A stretch of DNA of 64,000 nt from Pseudomonadota bacterium. Its GTDB lineage: Bacteria > Pseudomonadota > Alphaproteobacteria > Geminicoccales > Geminicoccaceae. Under the pieces are notes generated by a model that saw only the letters and a program-made list of their open reading frames with translations, was not told the origin of the DNA and did no database searches. The first letter of the stretch is position 1, and every line of letters begins with the position of its first letter. The stretch covers positions 1 to 64,000 of the forward strand of contig JAUQQO010000039.1 in the NCBI GenBank assembly GCA_030549795.1. Direction: 5' to 3'. Positions 33,531 through 41,201 of the stretch are shown here, piece by piece. Position numbers and translations under genes: made by a program.

Positions 33531-33642
33531 TCGCGCCCGCCTGATCGCGCAACGCCGGTCTGTTGAGATCGAACCGGCGCACTATTGGCTATTTTCCTTC
33601 GTGCTCCGGTTCGTCGATCGCGCAGTGCGTCCGTTTTGGCGA

Positions 33643-35484
33643 TCAATCGAGCTCGAAAGCGTCTTTGTAGTCGCGCTTGAGGCGCGGGTCTTGCTGTTCC
33701 TTCTCGAGCCAGCAGTTGCCTACGACCAGCCGTTCGATCTCGGTGCCCATAAAGCAGCGAAAAGCGTCTGTAGGGGTGCAGACGATCGGCTCGCCCCGAA
33801 CGTTGAAGCTCGTATTGACGATCACCGGGCACCCCGTCCGTTGTTTGAACGCTTCGAGGAGACGCCAATAGAGTGGGTTCGTCTCTCGGTGCACGGTCTG
33901 GATGCGCGCCGAATAGTCAACATGGGTGACGGCTGGGATCTCCGAGCGGACCACGTTGAGTTTGTCGATGCCGAACAGTGCCTCCTCTTCCGGTGTCATC
34001 TTGCGCCGCCGCCGTTCGACCACGTCGGCAACGAGGAGCATGTAGGGGCTATCGGTATCGAGTTCGAACCAGTCGGCAACATCCTCGCGCAGGACGGAGG
34101 GCGCGAAGGGACGGAAACTTTCGCGATATTTGATCTTGAGGTTGAGGAGCTTCTGCATGGTCGGCGAGCGGGCGTCGCCCAAGATGGAGCGCGCGCCGAG
34201 CGCACGCGGTCCGAATTCCATGCGTCCTTGCATCCAGCCCACCGCTTTGCCTTCGGCCAGCGCGTCGGCGGTGCGGGTGATCACTTCATCGTCCTCGAGG
34301 ACCGTATAGCGTGCCCCGCAGGCGTCGAGCTGACGGCGAATCTCCGGCAGATCGAACGCGGGGCCGAGGTACGCGCCGTGCATGAAGTCGAGGGCGCCGT
34401 TTATGGGCGGCTTGGGATGATCGAGATATTGGTACCAGCAGGCAAGGGCGGCTCCAAGAGCACCGCCAGCGTCGCCCGCAGCCGGTTGGATCCAAATGCG
34501 CTCAAAGCAGCCGTCTTTGAGCAACTTGCCATTAGCGACACAATTCAGCGCGACGCCACCGGCCATGCACAAGAATCGCTCTCCGGTCTCGCGTGCGATC
34601 GCGCGCCCTAATTTGAGCACGACCTCTTCGGTGACTTTCTGGATCGAGGCGGCGAGATCCATCTCTCGCTGGGTAAGAGGCGCTTCGGGGCGTCGGGGTG
34701 GGCCACCGAACAGGCGGTGGAACTTCTCGTTGGTCATCGTAAGGCCAGTACAATAGTCGAAATATGAAAGATCGAGCCTGAACGATCCGTCGTCCTTGAT
34801 ATCGATCAAGTGGTCTTTGATGAGGTTTACGTAGCGGGGCTCGCCATAGGGGGCGAGACCCATGACCTTGTACTCACCAGAGTTGACTTTGAACCCGGTG
34901 TAATAGGTAAAAGCAGAATAGAGCAGTCCGAGAGAGTGGGGGAAATGGATTTCCTTGATGATTTGCAAACGGTTGCCACAACCGAGCCCGAGCGACGTGG
35001 TGCACCATTCGCCCACCCCGTCCATGGTGAGGACCGCAGCGCGATCGAAGGGCGAGGGAAAGAAGGCCGAGGCGGCGTGGCTCAAATGGTGTTCGGTGAA
35101 CAAGAGCACACCGTTCCAATTGTCGCCGCCGGGAAGGCGTCGCAGTTCGTCGACGAGCAACTTTTTCTGGAATAGTTTCTCCTTGATCCAGATCGGCATC
35201 GCCACGCGGAAGCTACGAAAGCCGCGCGGTGCAAAGGCGAGATAGGTCTCGAGCAAGCGCTCGAATTTGAGAAACGGTTTGTCGTAAAAGACAACGAAAT
35301 CGACCCCTGACAAATCGCAGCCGGCCGCTTCGAGGCAGTAGCGAACAGCGTGGCGCGGGAAGCCGGCGTCGTGTTTCTTGCGGGTGAATCGCTCCTCTTG
35401 CGCCGCGGCGACGATGTCACCATCGACCACCATCGCCGCCGCACTATCGTGGTAGAAGGCAGAGATACCCAGGATCCGCGTCAC
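33643..35484 (-). CDS. NodU/CmcH-family O-carbamoyltransferase
   Basis: Carbamoyltransferase (613 aa) that moves a carbamoyl group from carbamoyl phosphate to a hydroxyl, as in NodU, TobZ and CmcH. The N-terminal Kae1-like domain contains ISAFYHDSAAAMV and EHHLSHAASAFFPSPF with metal/ATP-site histidines. The C-terminal domain contains GWMQGRMEFGPRALGARSIL and FRPFAPSVL. The GTG at 35484 follows GGAG. It is the last gene of a four-gene cassette with DUF5989, SxtJ and SGNH proteins. This combination recurs in bacterial surface-glycan loci, so the acceptor is probably a sugar of a cell-surface polymer or glycolipid. Confidence 0.92.
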   Translation of the reverse strand: MTRILGISAFYHDSAAAMVVDGDIVAAAQEERFTRKKHDAGFPRHAVRYCLEAAGCDLSGVDFVVFYDKPFLKFERLLETYLAFAPRGFRSFRVAMPIWIKEKLFQKKLLVDELRRLPGGDNWNGVLLFTEHHLSHAASAFFPSPFDRAAVLTMDGVGEWCTTSLGLGCGNRLQIIKEIHFPHSLGLLYSAFTYYTGFKVNSGEYKVMGLAPYGEPRYVNLIKDHLIDIKDDGSFRLDLSYFDYCTGLTMTNEKFHRLFGGPPRRPEAPLTQREMDLAASIQKVTEEVVLKLGRAIARETGERFLCMAGGVALNCVANGKLLKDGCFERIWIQPAAGDAGGALGAALACWYQYLDHPKPPINGALDFMHGAYLGPAFDLPEIRRQLDACGARYTVLEDDEVITRTADALAEGKAVGWMQGRMEFGPRALGARSILGDARSPTMQKLLNLKIKYRESFRPFAPSVLREDVADWFELDTDSPYMLLVADVVERRRRKMTPEEEALFGIDKLNVVRSEIPAVTHVDYSARIQTVHRETNPLYWRLLEAFKQRTGCPVIVNTSFNVRGEPIVCTPTDAFRCFMGTEIERLVVGNCWLEKEQQDPRLKRDYKDAFELD

Positions 35485-35500
35485 GAGCCGGCTCCGCGTT

Positions 35501-35653
35501 TTAGAACAAGGTATAGATGAAGGGGGCAACAGCCGTACCCTTGGTCAACACCACGAGACCACCGAAAAGAACCGTCATCACCACGATCGGAAGCAACCAG
35601 AATTTCTTGCGCTCCCGCATGAATGCCCAAAGTTCGGCAAGAAAACTGATCAT
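35501..35653 (-). CDS. DUF5989 small membrane protein
   Basis: A 50-aa protein: cytoplasmic FLAELWAFMRERKKFWLLP followed by a single membrane helix (IVVMTVLFGGLVVL) and a short end. It is too small for most gene finders but is the standard partner of NodU-type carbamoyltransferases (DUF5989). It may help dock the enzyme at the membrane; the function is not established. It lies 11 bp after the SxtJ gene and 16 bp before the carbamoyltransferase gene. Confidence 0.85.
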   Translation of the reverse strand: MISFLAELWAFMRERKKFWLLPIVVMTVLFGGLVVLTKGTAVAPFIYTLF

Positions 35654-35664
35654 ATTCGCCTCTC

Positions 35665-36117
35665 TCAGAATTGGTTGCGCATGCTCTGCGGAGGTGGGCC
35701 GGGCGGCTGGCGCGGGATCCAATAGCTCGCAGCGCTCGGATCGCGGCGCAGGCGCAAGGGATCCTTCCCGAAAAGACGCATCGCCACCCCGATCGGCACC
35801 ACGGTCGTGGCGTAGATCAAGAACATGACGAGCGGGTTGACGATGCGAAACAACAACAGGCCAAGTGCCATCCAGGCACGATTGGCGGGGGCGAGCAGCG
35901 CTGGTGCGATGAGCGCAGCGAAGCTGAGAAGCGCTCCGATCGCGACAAGGGCCAGAGCGAGGGAATTCCAGCCGCTAAAGAATAGCGCCTTGATGCTGCC
36001 CAAGGCGATCAAGATGCCGCCGACGGTCAAGCCAAAGGCACGGTCGCTCGGGCCTTCGAGATGTTCGTCATGCTCCAGCCGCTCGTGGAACCCGTGCGAA
36101 GTAGATTTACGGCTCAT
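35665..36117 (-). CDS. SxtJ family membrane protein
   Basis: A 150-aa protein with three to four hydrophobic segments (about 28-46, 53-75, 84-105), the middle ones reading SLALALVAIGALLSFAALIAPALLAPANRAW. Its name-giving relative is SxtJ of saxitoxin gene clusters, of unknown role. The soluble N- and C-termini are charged; the latter carries RDPSAASYWIPRQPPGPPP. The stop of the SGNH gene overlaps this ATG by 4 bp. Confidence 0.85.
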   Translation of the reverse strand: MSRKSTSHGFHERLEHDEHLEGPSDRAFGLTVGGILIALGSIKALFFSGWNSLALALVAIGALLSFAALIAPALLAPANRAWMALGLLLFRIVNPLVMFLIYATTVVPIGVAMRLFGKDPLRLRRDPSAASYWIPRQPPGPPPQSMRNQF

Positions 36118-37325
36118 CGTTCCTCCTCATGCCCCAGCCCTTGCGCACCAGCGGGGACATCAGCCGCGTGCGCCATGATTTCGAGGCGTGCTGCCACGAG
36201 CTCGGCGATGAGCGCCTGGCCGACGACGTTGGGGTGCCCGTCGATCTCGAAGAAGAGCGCGGGCCCGCGCCGCGATGCCCGGGCGCGCAAAGGCTCGCTG
36301 AGGTCGAAAACGTCGATGCCCAGTTGAAGCAACCGCTCGTGAACTGCAGCCGAAGGGCTCGGGGCCTGCTCACCCAGAAGGGGCAGATAGACCTCCTCTT
36401 TGCTCGGCATCAAGAGGGCGAGGAAGCGGGCGCCGGTGGATTCGACGCGGCCTCGCAGTTCCGCGATCGCAGCGACGGTCTGCTCGAGCGCCGCCGGCTC
36501 GGGGTAGCCGCGCGCGGGCAACACGAGGCGCAACTGCTGCCCGTTGTCGAGCGTAAGGCTGCGGCCGCGCCCGCTTTGGCGAATTGCTTTAACGATGTCG
36601 ATCGCCAACCAGAAAAGATGCGTTCGTCCACCGATGTTCCAAAGGCGATCGGCGAGGCTGCCTTCTCCTTCCATCCGATATTGGCGAAAACTGCGCGTTT
36701 TCCCGCTCGCTTGCCAGCGCGCGAAGATCTGGTCGTCGTAGATGTCGTTGCCGGCGAAGACGACCTGGACGACCAAACGCGGTGCGAGAGGTCGGCCGAA
36801 ACGCTCGAAAAGCGGCAGCTGCTGTAAGGGCCCGCTTCCGATGAGTCCGAGATTGACGATGGCGCGTTCGGGAAAGCGCGCGCGCAAAAGCGACACCCAG
36901 TCTTGACCGTCGGAGGCGCCATAGCCAAAGGCCATCGAGTCGCCCACGATCACGACATCTGCGCGCGGCGGACGCGGTTCTGGGTTGCGAAAGCCAAAAG
37001 AGTCCAAGCGAAAGGTGAAGTCGAGATCGCCACGGGCGATCCTCCCTTCGAAGAAGGGGCGATAGAGAAAACCAATCTCGGGATCATCAACCAACATGTC
37101 GCGGCCGGTTTTGTCGGTGTCGCCCGCGATCGCGGCCCAATGGATGCGAAGCTGTGCCTCTTCACTCAAAAGACCGGGGAAGAGGCGCAACACGAGCTCG
37201 GCAGCAAGCAAGAAAACAAGTGTGCTGAACAACACAAGCGCGAGCTCGGCGAAACCGAAGCGTACCCGTTTCGACCCCGGGGGGAGATTTTTTATCGGCT
37301 CAGAATTTGCGTTTAGCCGTTCCAT
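36114..37325 (-). CDS. SGNH/GDSL-type hydrolase with N-terminal membrane anchor
   Basis: A 403-aa protein, anchored by one helix (about 27-48, LALVLFSTLVFLLAAELVLRLFP). An SGNH hydrolase domain follows, with the nucleophile Ser130 in VVIVGDSMAFGYG, the oxyanion Gly/Asn in VFAGNDIYDD and the C-terminal DGHPN (catalytic Asp/His pair). It is likely to work on the periplasmic face, adding or removing ester groups on a glycan. First gene of the SGNH-SxtJ-DUF5989-carbamoyltransferase cassette; the last 4 bp overlap SxtJ. No strong Shine-Dalgarno is visible before the ATG at 37325. Confidence 0.88.
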   Translation of the reverse strand: MERLNANSEPIKNLPPGSKRVRFGFAELALVLFSTLVFLLAAELVLRLFPGLLSEEAQLRIHWAAIAGDTDKTGRDMLVDDPEIGFLYRPFFEGRIARGDLDFTFRLDSFGFRNPEPRPPRADVVIVGDSMAFGYGASDGQDWVSLLRARFPERAIVNLGLIGSGPLQQLPLFERFGRPLAPRLVVQVVFAGNDIYDDQIFARWQASGKTRSFRQYRMEGEGSLADRLWNIGGRTHLFWLAIDIVKAIRQSGRGRSLTLDNGQQLRLVLPARGYPEPAALEQTVAAIAELRGRVESTGARFLALLMPSKEEVYLPLLGEQAPSPSAAVHERLLQLGIDVFDLSEPLRARASRRGPALFFEIDGHPNVVGQALIAELVAARLEIMAHAADVPAGAQGLGHEEER

Positions 37326-37881
37326 TGTCGAATTCTCGTTATCGCCAGCACCTCTTCTCCCAAGCGACCGCGCACCCTCCACCGTTTCCACCCCCACCCG
37401 CAGCGCGCGACCGCGTCCCCTTTAACATCATGTCGGTTAACCGCGAATGAACAGGAAGCCCCTCGCGAACGGCGAGAGGCGAAAAAGGAGAGCGTGATGC
37501 CTCGATTCGCGAGCCGGCGGGCGATGAGGGTTGCGCCGAGGCTCGCGGGTCGCCCGCACCAGAACCGCGGACGCCAACCGGCGCGGTCTCGCAACCGCCG
37601 CCGGCCCGGCTTTGGCCGCGCAACCGCCGCGCCTTTTCAAGCGATCGCGCGCGAACCCGTTCGCTCCACACGCGCCGCGCACGCGCGCGCGGCTCCGCGC
37701 CGCTGGCGCAATCGGCGCGATGCGAGAGCGGCAGGGCGTTGGTGGGCCGCGCTCGGGTCCTCCCTAAAGCGCAAAACGAGGAAAACGATTGGAGTTTTTC
37801 GCCTAATAGGTTAGTCTGGATCCACCCAAACGGTGCCGAGAAAGACCGATCGGCTCGGCCGTGGTCGAGGAGGGATGTGCT
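37326..37881. other. 555-bp divergent intergenic region (SGNH gene / RTX gene)
   Basis: Mostly GC-rich, without a confident gene. It contains a candidate Arg-rich open frame behind a good AAGGAG (see 37494-37814) and an AT-richer part at 37770-37830 with a weak promoter-like TTGGAG and TAGTCT (17 bp apart) facing the RTX gene. A CTCGC/GCGAG hairpin lies near 37459-37475. Confidence 0.45.
37494..37814 (+). CDS. possible small Arg-rich protein (uncertain)
   Basis: A 106-codon frame that starts GTG/ATG behind a perfect AAGGAG at ideal spacing. The product is extremely basic (Arg-rich) with no recognisable domain. It could be coding or a chance product of GC bias. Its end overlaps the weak promoter elements of the RTX gene. 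Confidence 0.2.
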   Translation: MMPRFASRRAMRVAPRLAGRPHQNRGRQPARSRNRRRPGFGRATAAPFQAIAREPVRSTRAAHARAAPRRWRNRRDARAAGRWWAALGSSLKRKTRKTIGVFRLIG

Positions 37882-39681
37882 GTGAGGTACGTCCGATCCC
37901 AAGAGGCGCGCTTTTTTAGCTGCGACGAGCCACCTCCGGTGACCTCGCCATCTGAGTGGAAGAGGAATCGAAGCCGGCCGCGCACGAGAGGGCTCGAGGT
38001 CGCGCTCGGGGCGAGTTTCCTCGGCCTTTTGTTGGTGCGGGAGGACGCTCGCGCAGAAGAGAACGACCCCTCACATCCAGGTTCGAGCCTCGATCCCGTG
38101 TCCGCTTTCGAGCCTAGGGTGGTCACCACCGAACCGGGTGGTGCGCCGGTGTTTGAGGCGACGCCGCCGATGATCGCCCCCGGCTCGGTCTTGACTGCAG
38201 GTGCGTTTCTCGATCCGGTTCTCTTGACTCGCCTCGCGGGCGAGGCGCGGTTCGATCATGCCCCGATTCTCATGCTCCGCCCCGAGCCCGCGATACCGAG
38301 CGCGAGTGCTCAGGCGCCCACAGCCGCACCAACGCCCGAGGCGGCGATCACACATGCTCCGCCGAGTTTCGTTCCCTTCTTAGAGCCGGCCGTCTCTTCC
38401 GGCGAAGAGACGGGTGAGGATCTCGGTCCGATCGGCGAAGAAATCGTGGGCGGGGACCAAGACGAGCTGTTGGTCGGCGGACCCGACGACGATCGCATCG
38501 ACGGTGGCGGGGGTGACGACACCATCTTGGGCGGTGGTGGCAACGACGTGCTCGCGGGCGGTCCGGGCAACGACACGATCGACGGCGGGCCGGGGCACGA
38601 TCGCATCGACGGCGGGCCGGGAAACGATCAGCTGCAGGGAGGACCCGGCAACGACACAATCTTGGGCGGCCCGGGCGATGATACGATCGACGGTGGGCCC
38701 GGCGACGACGAAGTGCGTCCCGGTTCCGGCGACGATACGGTCACCGTCGGCGGGCCAGCGGATCTCGTCTTCGAAGATCCCTGGGGTCCGGCAGCGGGCG
38801 GTCGCGATACGCTCGTGGTCGCTCCCGATTTCGGCGCGCAGCTCGAGAAGGCTTTCCCTTCGCTCGCGCGCGGCGGCGTTGCCACCTTCATGGTGGGGGA
38901 CGCGATCCACGGATCGCCACCTCCGGGTGCCCCGGCCTTCAAATGGCAGGTGCCGCCCAATGTCGAGAACGTGCGCCTTACCGGTAACGCGGCGCATGCG
39001 ATCGTGGGCGATGCCGACGCGAACGTGCTCGAGGGTAATGAGGGGGCGAACGCAATTTGGGGCGGTGCTGGCGACGATCGCATCCGCGGCGGCGGCGGCA
39101 ACGACCGTCTGTTCGGCGGCGAAGGCGATGATCTTATCTTTGGCGATGCGGGCGACGACCTTTTGTCCGGTGGACCAGGCGACGACCTCCTCTACGGCGG
39201 TCCGGGCGACGACGTCTATCTTTTGGGCCTTGCCGAACCAGGGTGCGATACCATCGTCGATTACGAGGGGATCAACCTCATCCGCCTCGAAGGCGGCGCG
39301 GCGGAACGGCTCGCTTTGGCCCTTGAAGGGCCGGATCTCGTGATCGCCTATGACGGCCGCCAACTCGCCGTCGTTAAAGGCTATCTCGGTCATGAGGCGG
39401 CTTGGGCAGGGATCGAAGTGGGCGGCAGTTTGGTTGCTTTCGACCAGCTTCTCTCCGCCGCGCCGGCCGGCGCGAGCAGTGGGCCGCTTGCGGCGAGCAC
39501 CGCAGGCGCACGCGCCGCATCCTTCGCTTCGCCCGCTGATGCTGCGAGCGGGCCCGCACTTCCGGAGATTTTCCCGGGTGCCGATTTGTGGGGGGACACG
39601 GGGGGCTCCGATCCCGCCGGCGAGCTCCAGCACCTCGCGCTCGAGGAGGAGCGTGGCGCGGGCTCCGCAGCCGGTCGTTGA
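37882..39681 (+). CDS. RTX/hemolysin-type calcium-binding repeat protein
   Basis: A 599-aa protein with two blocks of Ca2+-binding nonapeptide repeats (GGxGxDxhx). The first lies at about 189-290 (units such as GGPGNDTIDGGPGHDRIDGG), the second at about 372-453 (GGAGDDRIRGGGGNDRLFGG). The intervening segment has FPSLARGGVATFMVGDAIHG. The N-terminus carries a hydrophobic stretch (LEVALGASFLGLLLV, around residue 40) in a positively charged setting, unlike classical type I substrates that have only a C-terminal signal. The last 100 residues are Ala/Ser/Gly-rich. The GTG at 37882 has an AGGAGG at ideal distance and is preferred to a GTG 21 bases earlier. No ABC secretion genes are adjacent. Convergent with a TadG-like gene. 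Confidence 0.88.
   Translation: MRYVRSQEARFFSCDEPPPVTSPSEWKRNRSRPRTRGLEVALGASFLGLLLVREDARAEENDPSHPGSSLDPVSAFEPRVVTTEPGGAPVFEATPPMIAPGSVLTAGAFLDPVLLTRLAGEARFDHAPILMLRPEPAIPSASAQAPTAAPTPEAAITHAPPSFVPFLEPAVSSGEETGEDLGPIGEEIVGGDQDELLVGGPDDDRIDGGGGDDTILGGGGNDVLAGGPGNDTIDGGPGHDRIDGGPGNDQLQGGPGNDTILGGPGDDTIDGGPGDDEVRPGSGDDTVTVGGPADLVFEDPWGPAAGGRDTLVVAPDFGAQLEKAFPSLARGGVATFMVGDAIHGSPPPGAPAFKWQVPPNVENVRLTGNAAHAIVGDADANVLEGNEGANAIWGGAGDDRIRGGGGNDRLFGGEGDDLIFGDAGDDLLSGGPGDDLLYGGPGDDVYLLGLAEPGCDTIVDYEGINLIRLEGGAAERLALALEGPDLVIAYDGRQLAVVKGYLGHEAAWAGIEVGGSLVAFDQLLSAAPAGASSGPLAASTAGARAASFASPADAASGPALPEIFPGADLWGDTGGSDPAGELQHLALEEERGAGSAAGR
38446..38750 (+). repeat. first block of RTX nonapeptide repeat DNA
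   Basis: Tandem 27-bp-like units encoding GGxGxD repeats (about residues 189-290), with strong internal similarity at DNA level (GGCGGGCCGGG...GAC pattern). Such arrays are prone to slippage. Confidence 0.8.
38997..39240 (+). repeat. second block of RTX nonapeptide repeat DNA
   Basis: A second series of GGxGxD-encoding units (about residues 372-453), separated from the first by a non-repetitive insert of about 80 residues. Confidence 0.75.
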
Positions 39682-39742
39682 GCCGCGCAAGTGAAGCCGC
39701 GACCGCCGGCGGGACGCATTCGGCTGCAGACCCGTCATTGCC

Positions 39743-41113
39743 TCAGCGCGCAATGCGCAAGTTCGATATACGGTTGGCGATCTGCCGGAAGGCCTGGCGC
39801 AGCTCTCCCCCGGTCTCGGCTGTGTAGAAATGTTGCGGACTCGAAGCGCAAGAGCGCAGGAAGTCGATCGCGGTCGCGTTGTCGCGGAGCCCGAGCCCGA
39901 CGGTATAGATCGTGATCCCTTGTGCCTTGATCGCCGTGCACAGACGGCGTGCCTGCTCGAAGGAGCGGCCGTTGGTAGCATCGCAGTTGATCTTATCAGA
40001 AGCAGATCCGCTTCCGGATTCGGAATTTCGCGCGATCACCCCGTTACAATAGGCGGTGTTGAACTCGCCGTCGGTCATCAGCACCAAGATTTTCTGCGTA
40101 TCCTCTCGTCCGTACGGCGCCGGGCGGGCCTCTCCGGTCCACACGCCGAAGTTCGGCGACAAGGTGTACCATCCCCAGGCAAGACCGATATGACCGGCTG
40201 TGGACCCGGAAGCGGTCAAGCTGGCAATCGCCGAAAGCAGAGCGAGCTTGTTGGAATTGAGGGGACGCAACTGGCTCGCGAGGCAGGGATTGTTGGACGA
40301 GGGATAGGTTCGCCCGACCGGAGCGACGCTGGGCGGGGCATCGGTATAGGCGTGGGGCCCCGTGCGCTCGCTCACGCAGCTGCTGATGCGAAAGCTGCGC
40401 CATTGGTTGTACATGTTCTGGAATTTGTAATACTCACAGCCGGGAGTCGTGCATTCGCCGGGTCTCACACTGCCGCGTACGGTGTCGGCAAGAGCGCCCA
40501 CGTTCACGCCCATCGAATAGGGCACGAGTGCAATCTTAGTATAGAAGGCGCTGGGCGTATCGCGCAGGACGATGTTGACGAGATCGCTCGCGGCGGCTTT
40601 GAGATCTACCAGGCGATTGTACTGATTCATCGAGCCGGTCACATCCAGCACGAGCGCCACCTCGAGGTTGACGCCGCTGAGCATCACCTCGGTCTCCGCT
40701 GTCACCTCCACCCGCTCGAAACCGGCAAGGTGCATGAGGTTCGTGGGAACCGTCGCCCGCGCCCGAACGGTAAGTGCCGTTGCCGAGGGCTCGATCTCGA
40801 GACGGTCGAGCGTACCGTGCAACGCGCTGTCGAAATTGGCCCGAAGATAGCGCTCGACGACCGCGCGCAGATTGGCCGGGCTCTGATCGGTCTCGCGCGC
40901 CGCGGCGAGAGCGGCGGCATCGACCGCCGCGCGCAAGGCCGAGCGCGCAGTGGCCGCCCGCGCATAGTCGAGCGCAGCGCCGACGGCGAGCGTCGCAGGC
41001 ACGATGGCAAGAGCGACGAAGATCGCCACCGCCCCCCGCTCCTCGGCTCGAACACGCGAGAAGGGAAATCGAAGCGTACGCGAAAGGTTGGCGCGGAGCT
41101 TGGCCATCGCCAT
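39743..41113 (-). CDS. TadG-like pilus assembly protein with VWA domain
   Basis: A 456-aa protein. The N-terminus is a TadE/G-type segment: EERGAVAIFVALAIVPATLAVGAALDYARA with a membrane helix (about 29-48), followed by RSALRAAVDAAALAAARE, typical of the pseudopilin-like part of TadG. From about residue 150 a von Willebrand A domain starts with a MIDAS-like DVTGSMNQYNR (157-165). The C-terminal half contains ILVLMTDGEFNTAYC and IYTVGLGL. Pairs of cysteines suggest disulfides in the periplasm. It stands apart from other tad genes, so it may be an orphan TadG-like surface protein. The start could be ATG 41113 or 41107. Confidence 0.85.
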   Translation of the reverse strand: MAMAKLRANLSRTLRFPFSRVRAEERGAVAIFVALAIVPATLAVGAALDYARAATARSALRAAVDAAALAAARETDQSPANLRAVVERYLRANFDSALHGTLDRLEIEPSATALTVRARATVPTNLMHLAGFERVEVTAETEVMLSGVNLEVALVLDVTGSMNQYNRLVDLKAAASDLVNIVLRDTPSAFYTKIALVPYSMGVNVGALADTVRGSVRPGECTTPGCEYYKFQNMYNQWRSFRISSCVSERTGPHAYTDAPPSVAPVGRTYPSSNNPCLASQLRPLNSNKLALLSAIASLTASGSTAGHIGLAWGWYTLSPNFGVWTGEARPAPYGREDTQKILVLMTDGEFNTAYCNGVIARNSESGSGSASDKINCDATNGRSFEQARRLCTAIKAQGITIYTVGLGLRDNATAIDFLRSCASSPQHFYTAETGGELRQAFRQIANRISNLRIAR

Positions 41114-41201
41114 GGCTGCGTCCCGAATTGCCGTGCACGCAGCCTGCCATGTTCGACTTAAAGATTCGTGAAACTCGGAAGGCCTCGCGCGGTTCCGCGC
41201 C

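Larger units (their letters stand above)
31643..33642. other. 2-kb stretch without a recognisable gene
   Basis: Two kilobases between the GMC oxidoreductase and carbamoyltransferase genes with no convincing coding frame on either strand. Open frames here are only those expected from high GC and match nothing I know. It contains the 61-bp-period repeat pair at 31861-31957, a very strong CG hairpin (9-bp stem of alternating GC, 32621-32641), and an AT-rich island near the 3' end (33380-33530). In such a compact genome its length suggests decayed DNA or undescribed non-coding features. Confidence 0.6.

Noticed and set aside
33553-33579. CGCCGGT/ACCGGCG inverted repeat downstream of the carbamoyltransferase gene as a terminator
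   Set aside because: Only a 7-bp stem with a 13-nt loop and no T-run on the relevant strand; too weak to list as a terminator.
31643-33642. Several 90-200-codon frames in the gene-free stretch
   Set aside because: They show no domain and no consistent ribosome site, and are expected by chance at this GC content.
31561-33642. Transposase or insertion sequence remnants in the gene-free stretch
   Set aside because: No DDE-type motifs, terminal inverted repeats or target-site duplications could be identified by eye.
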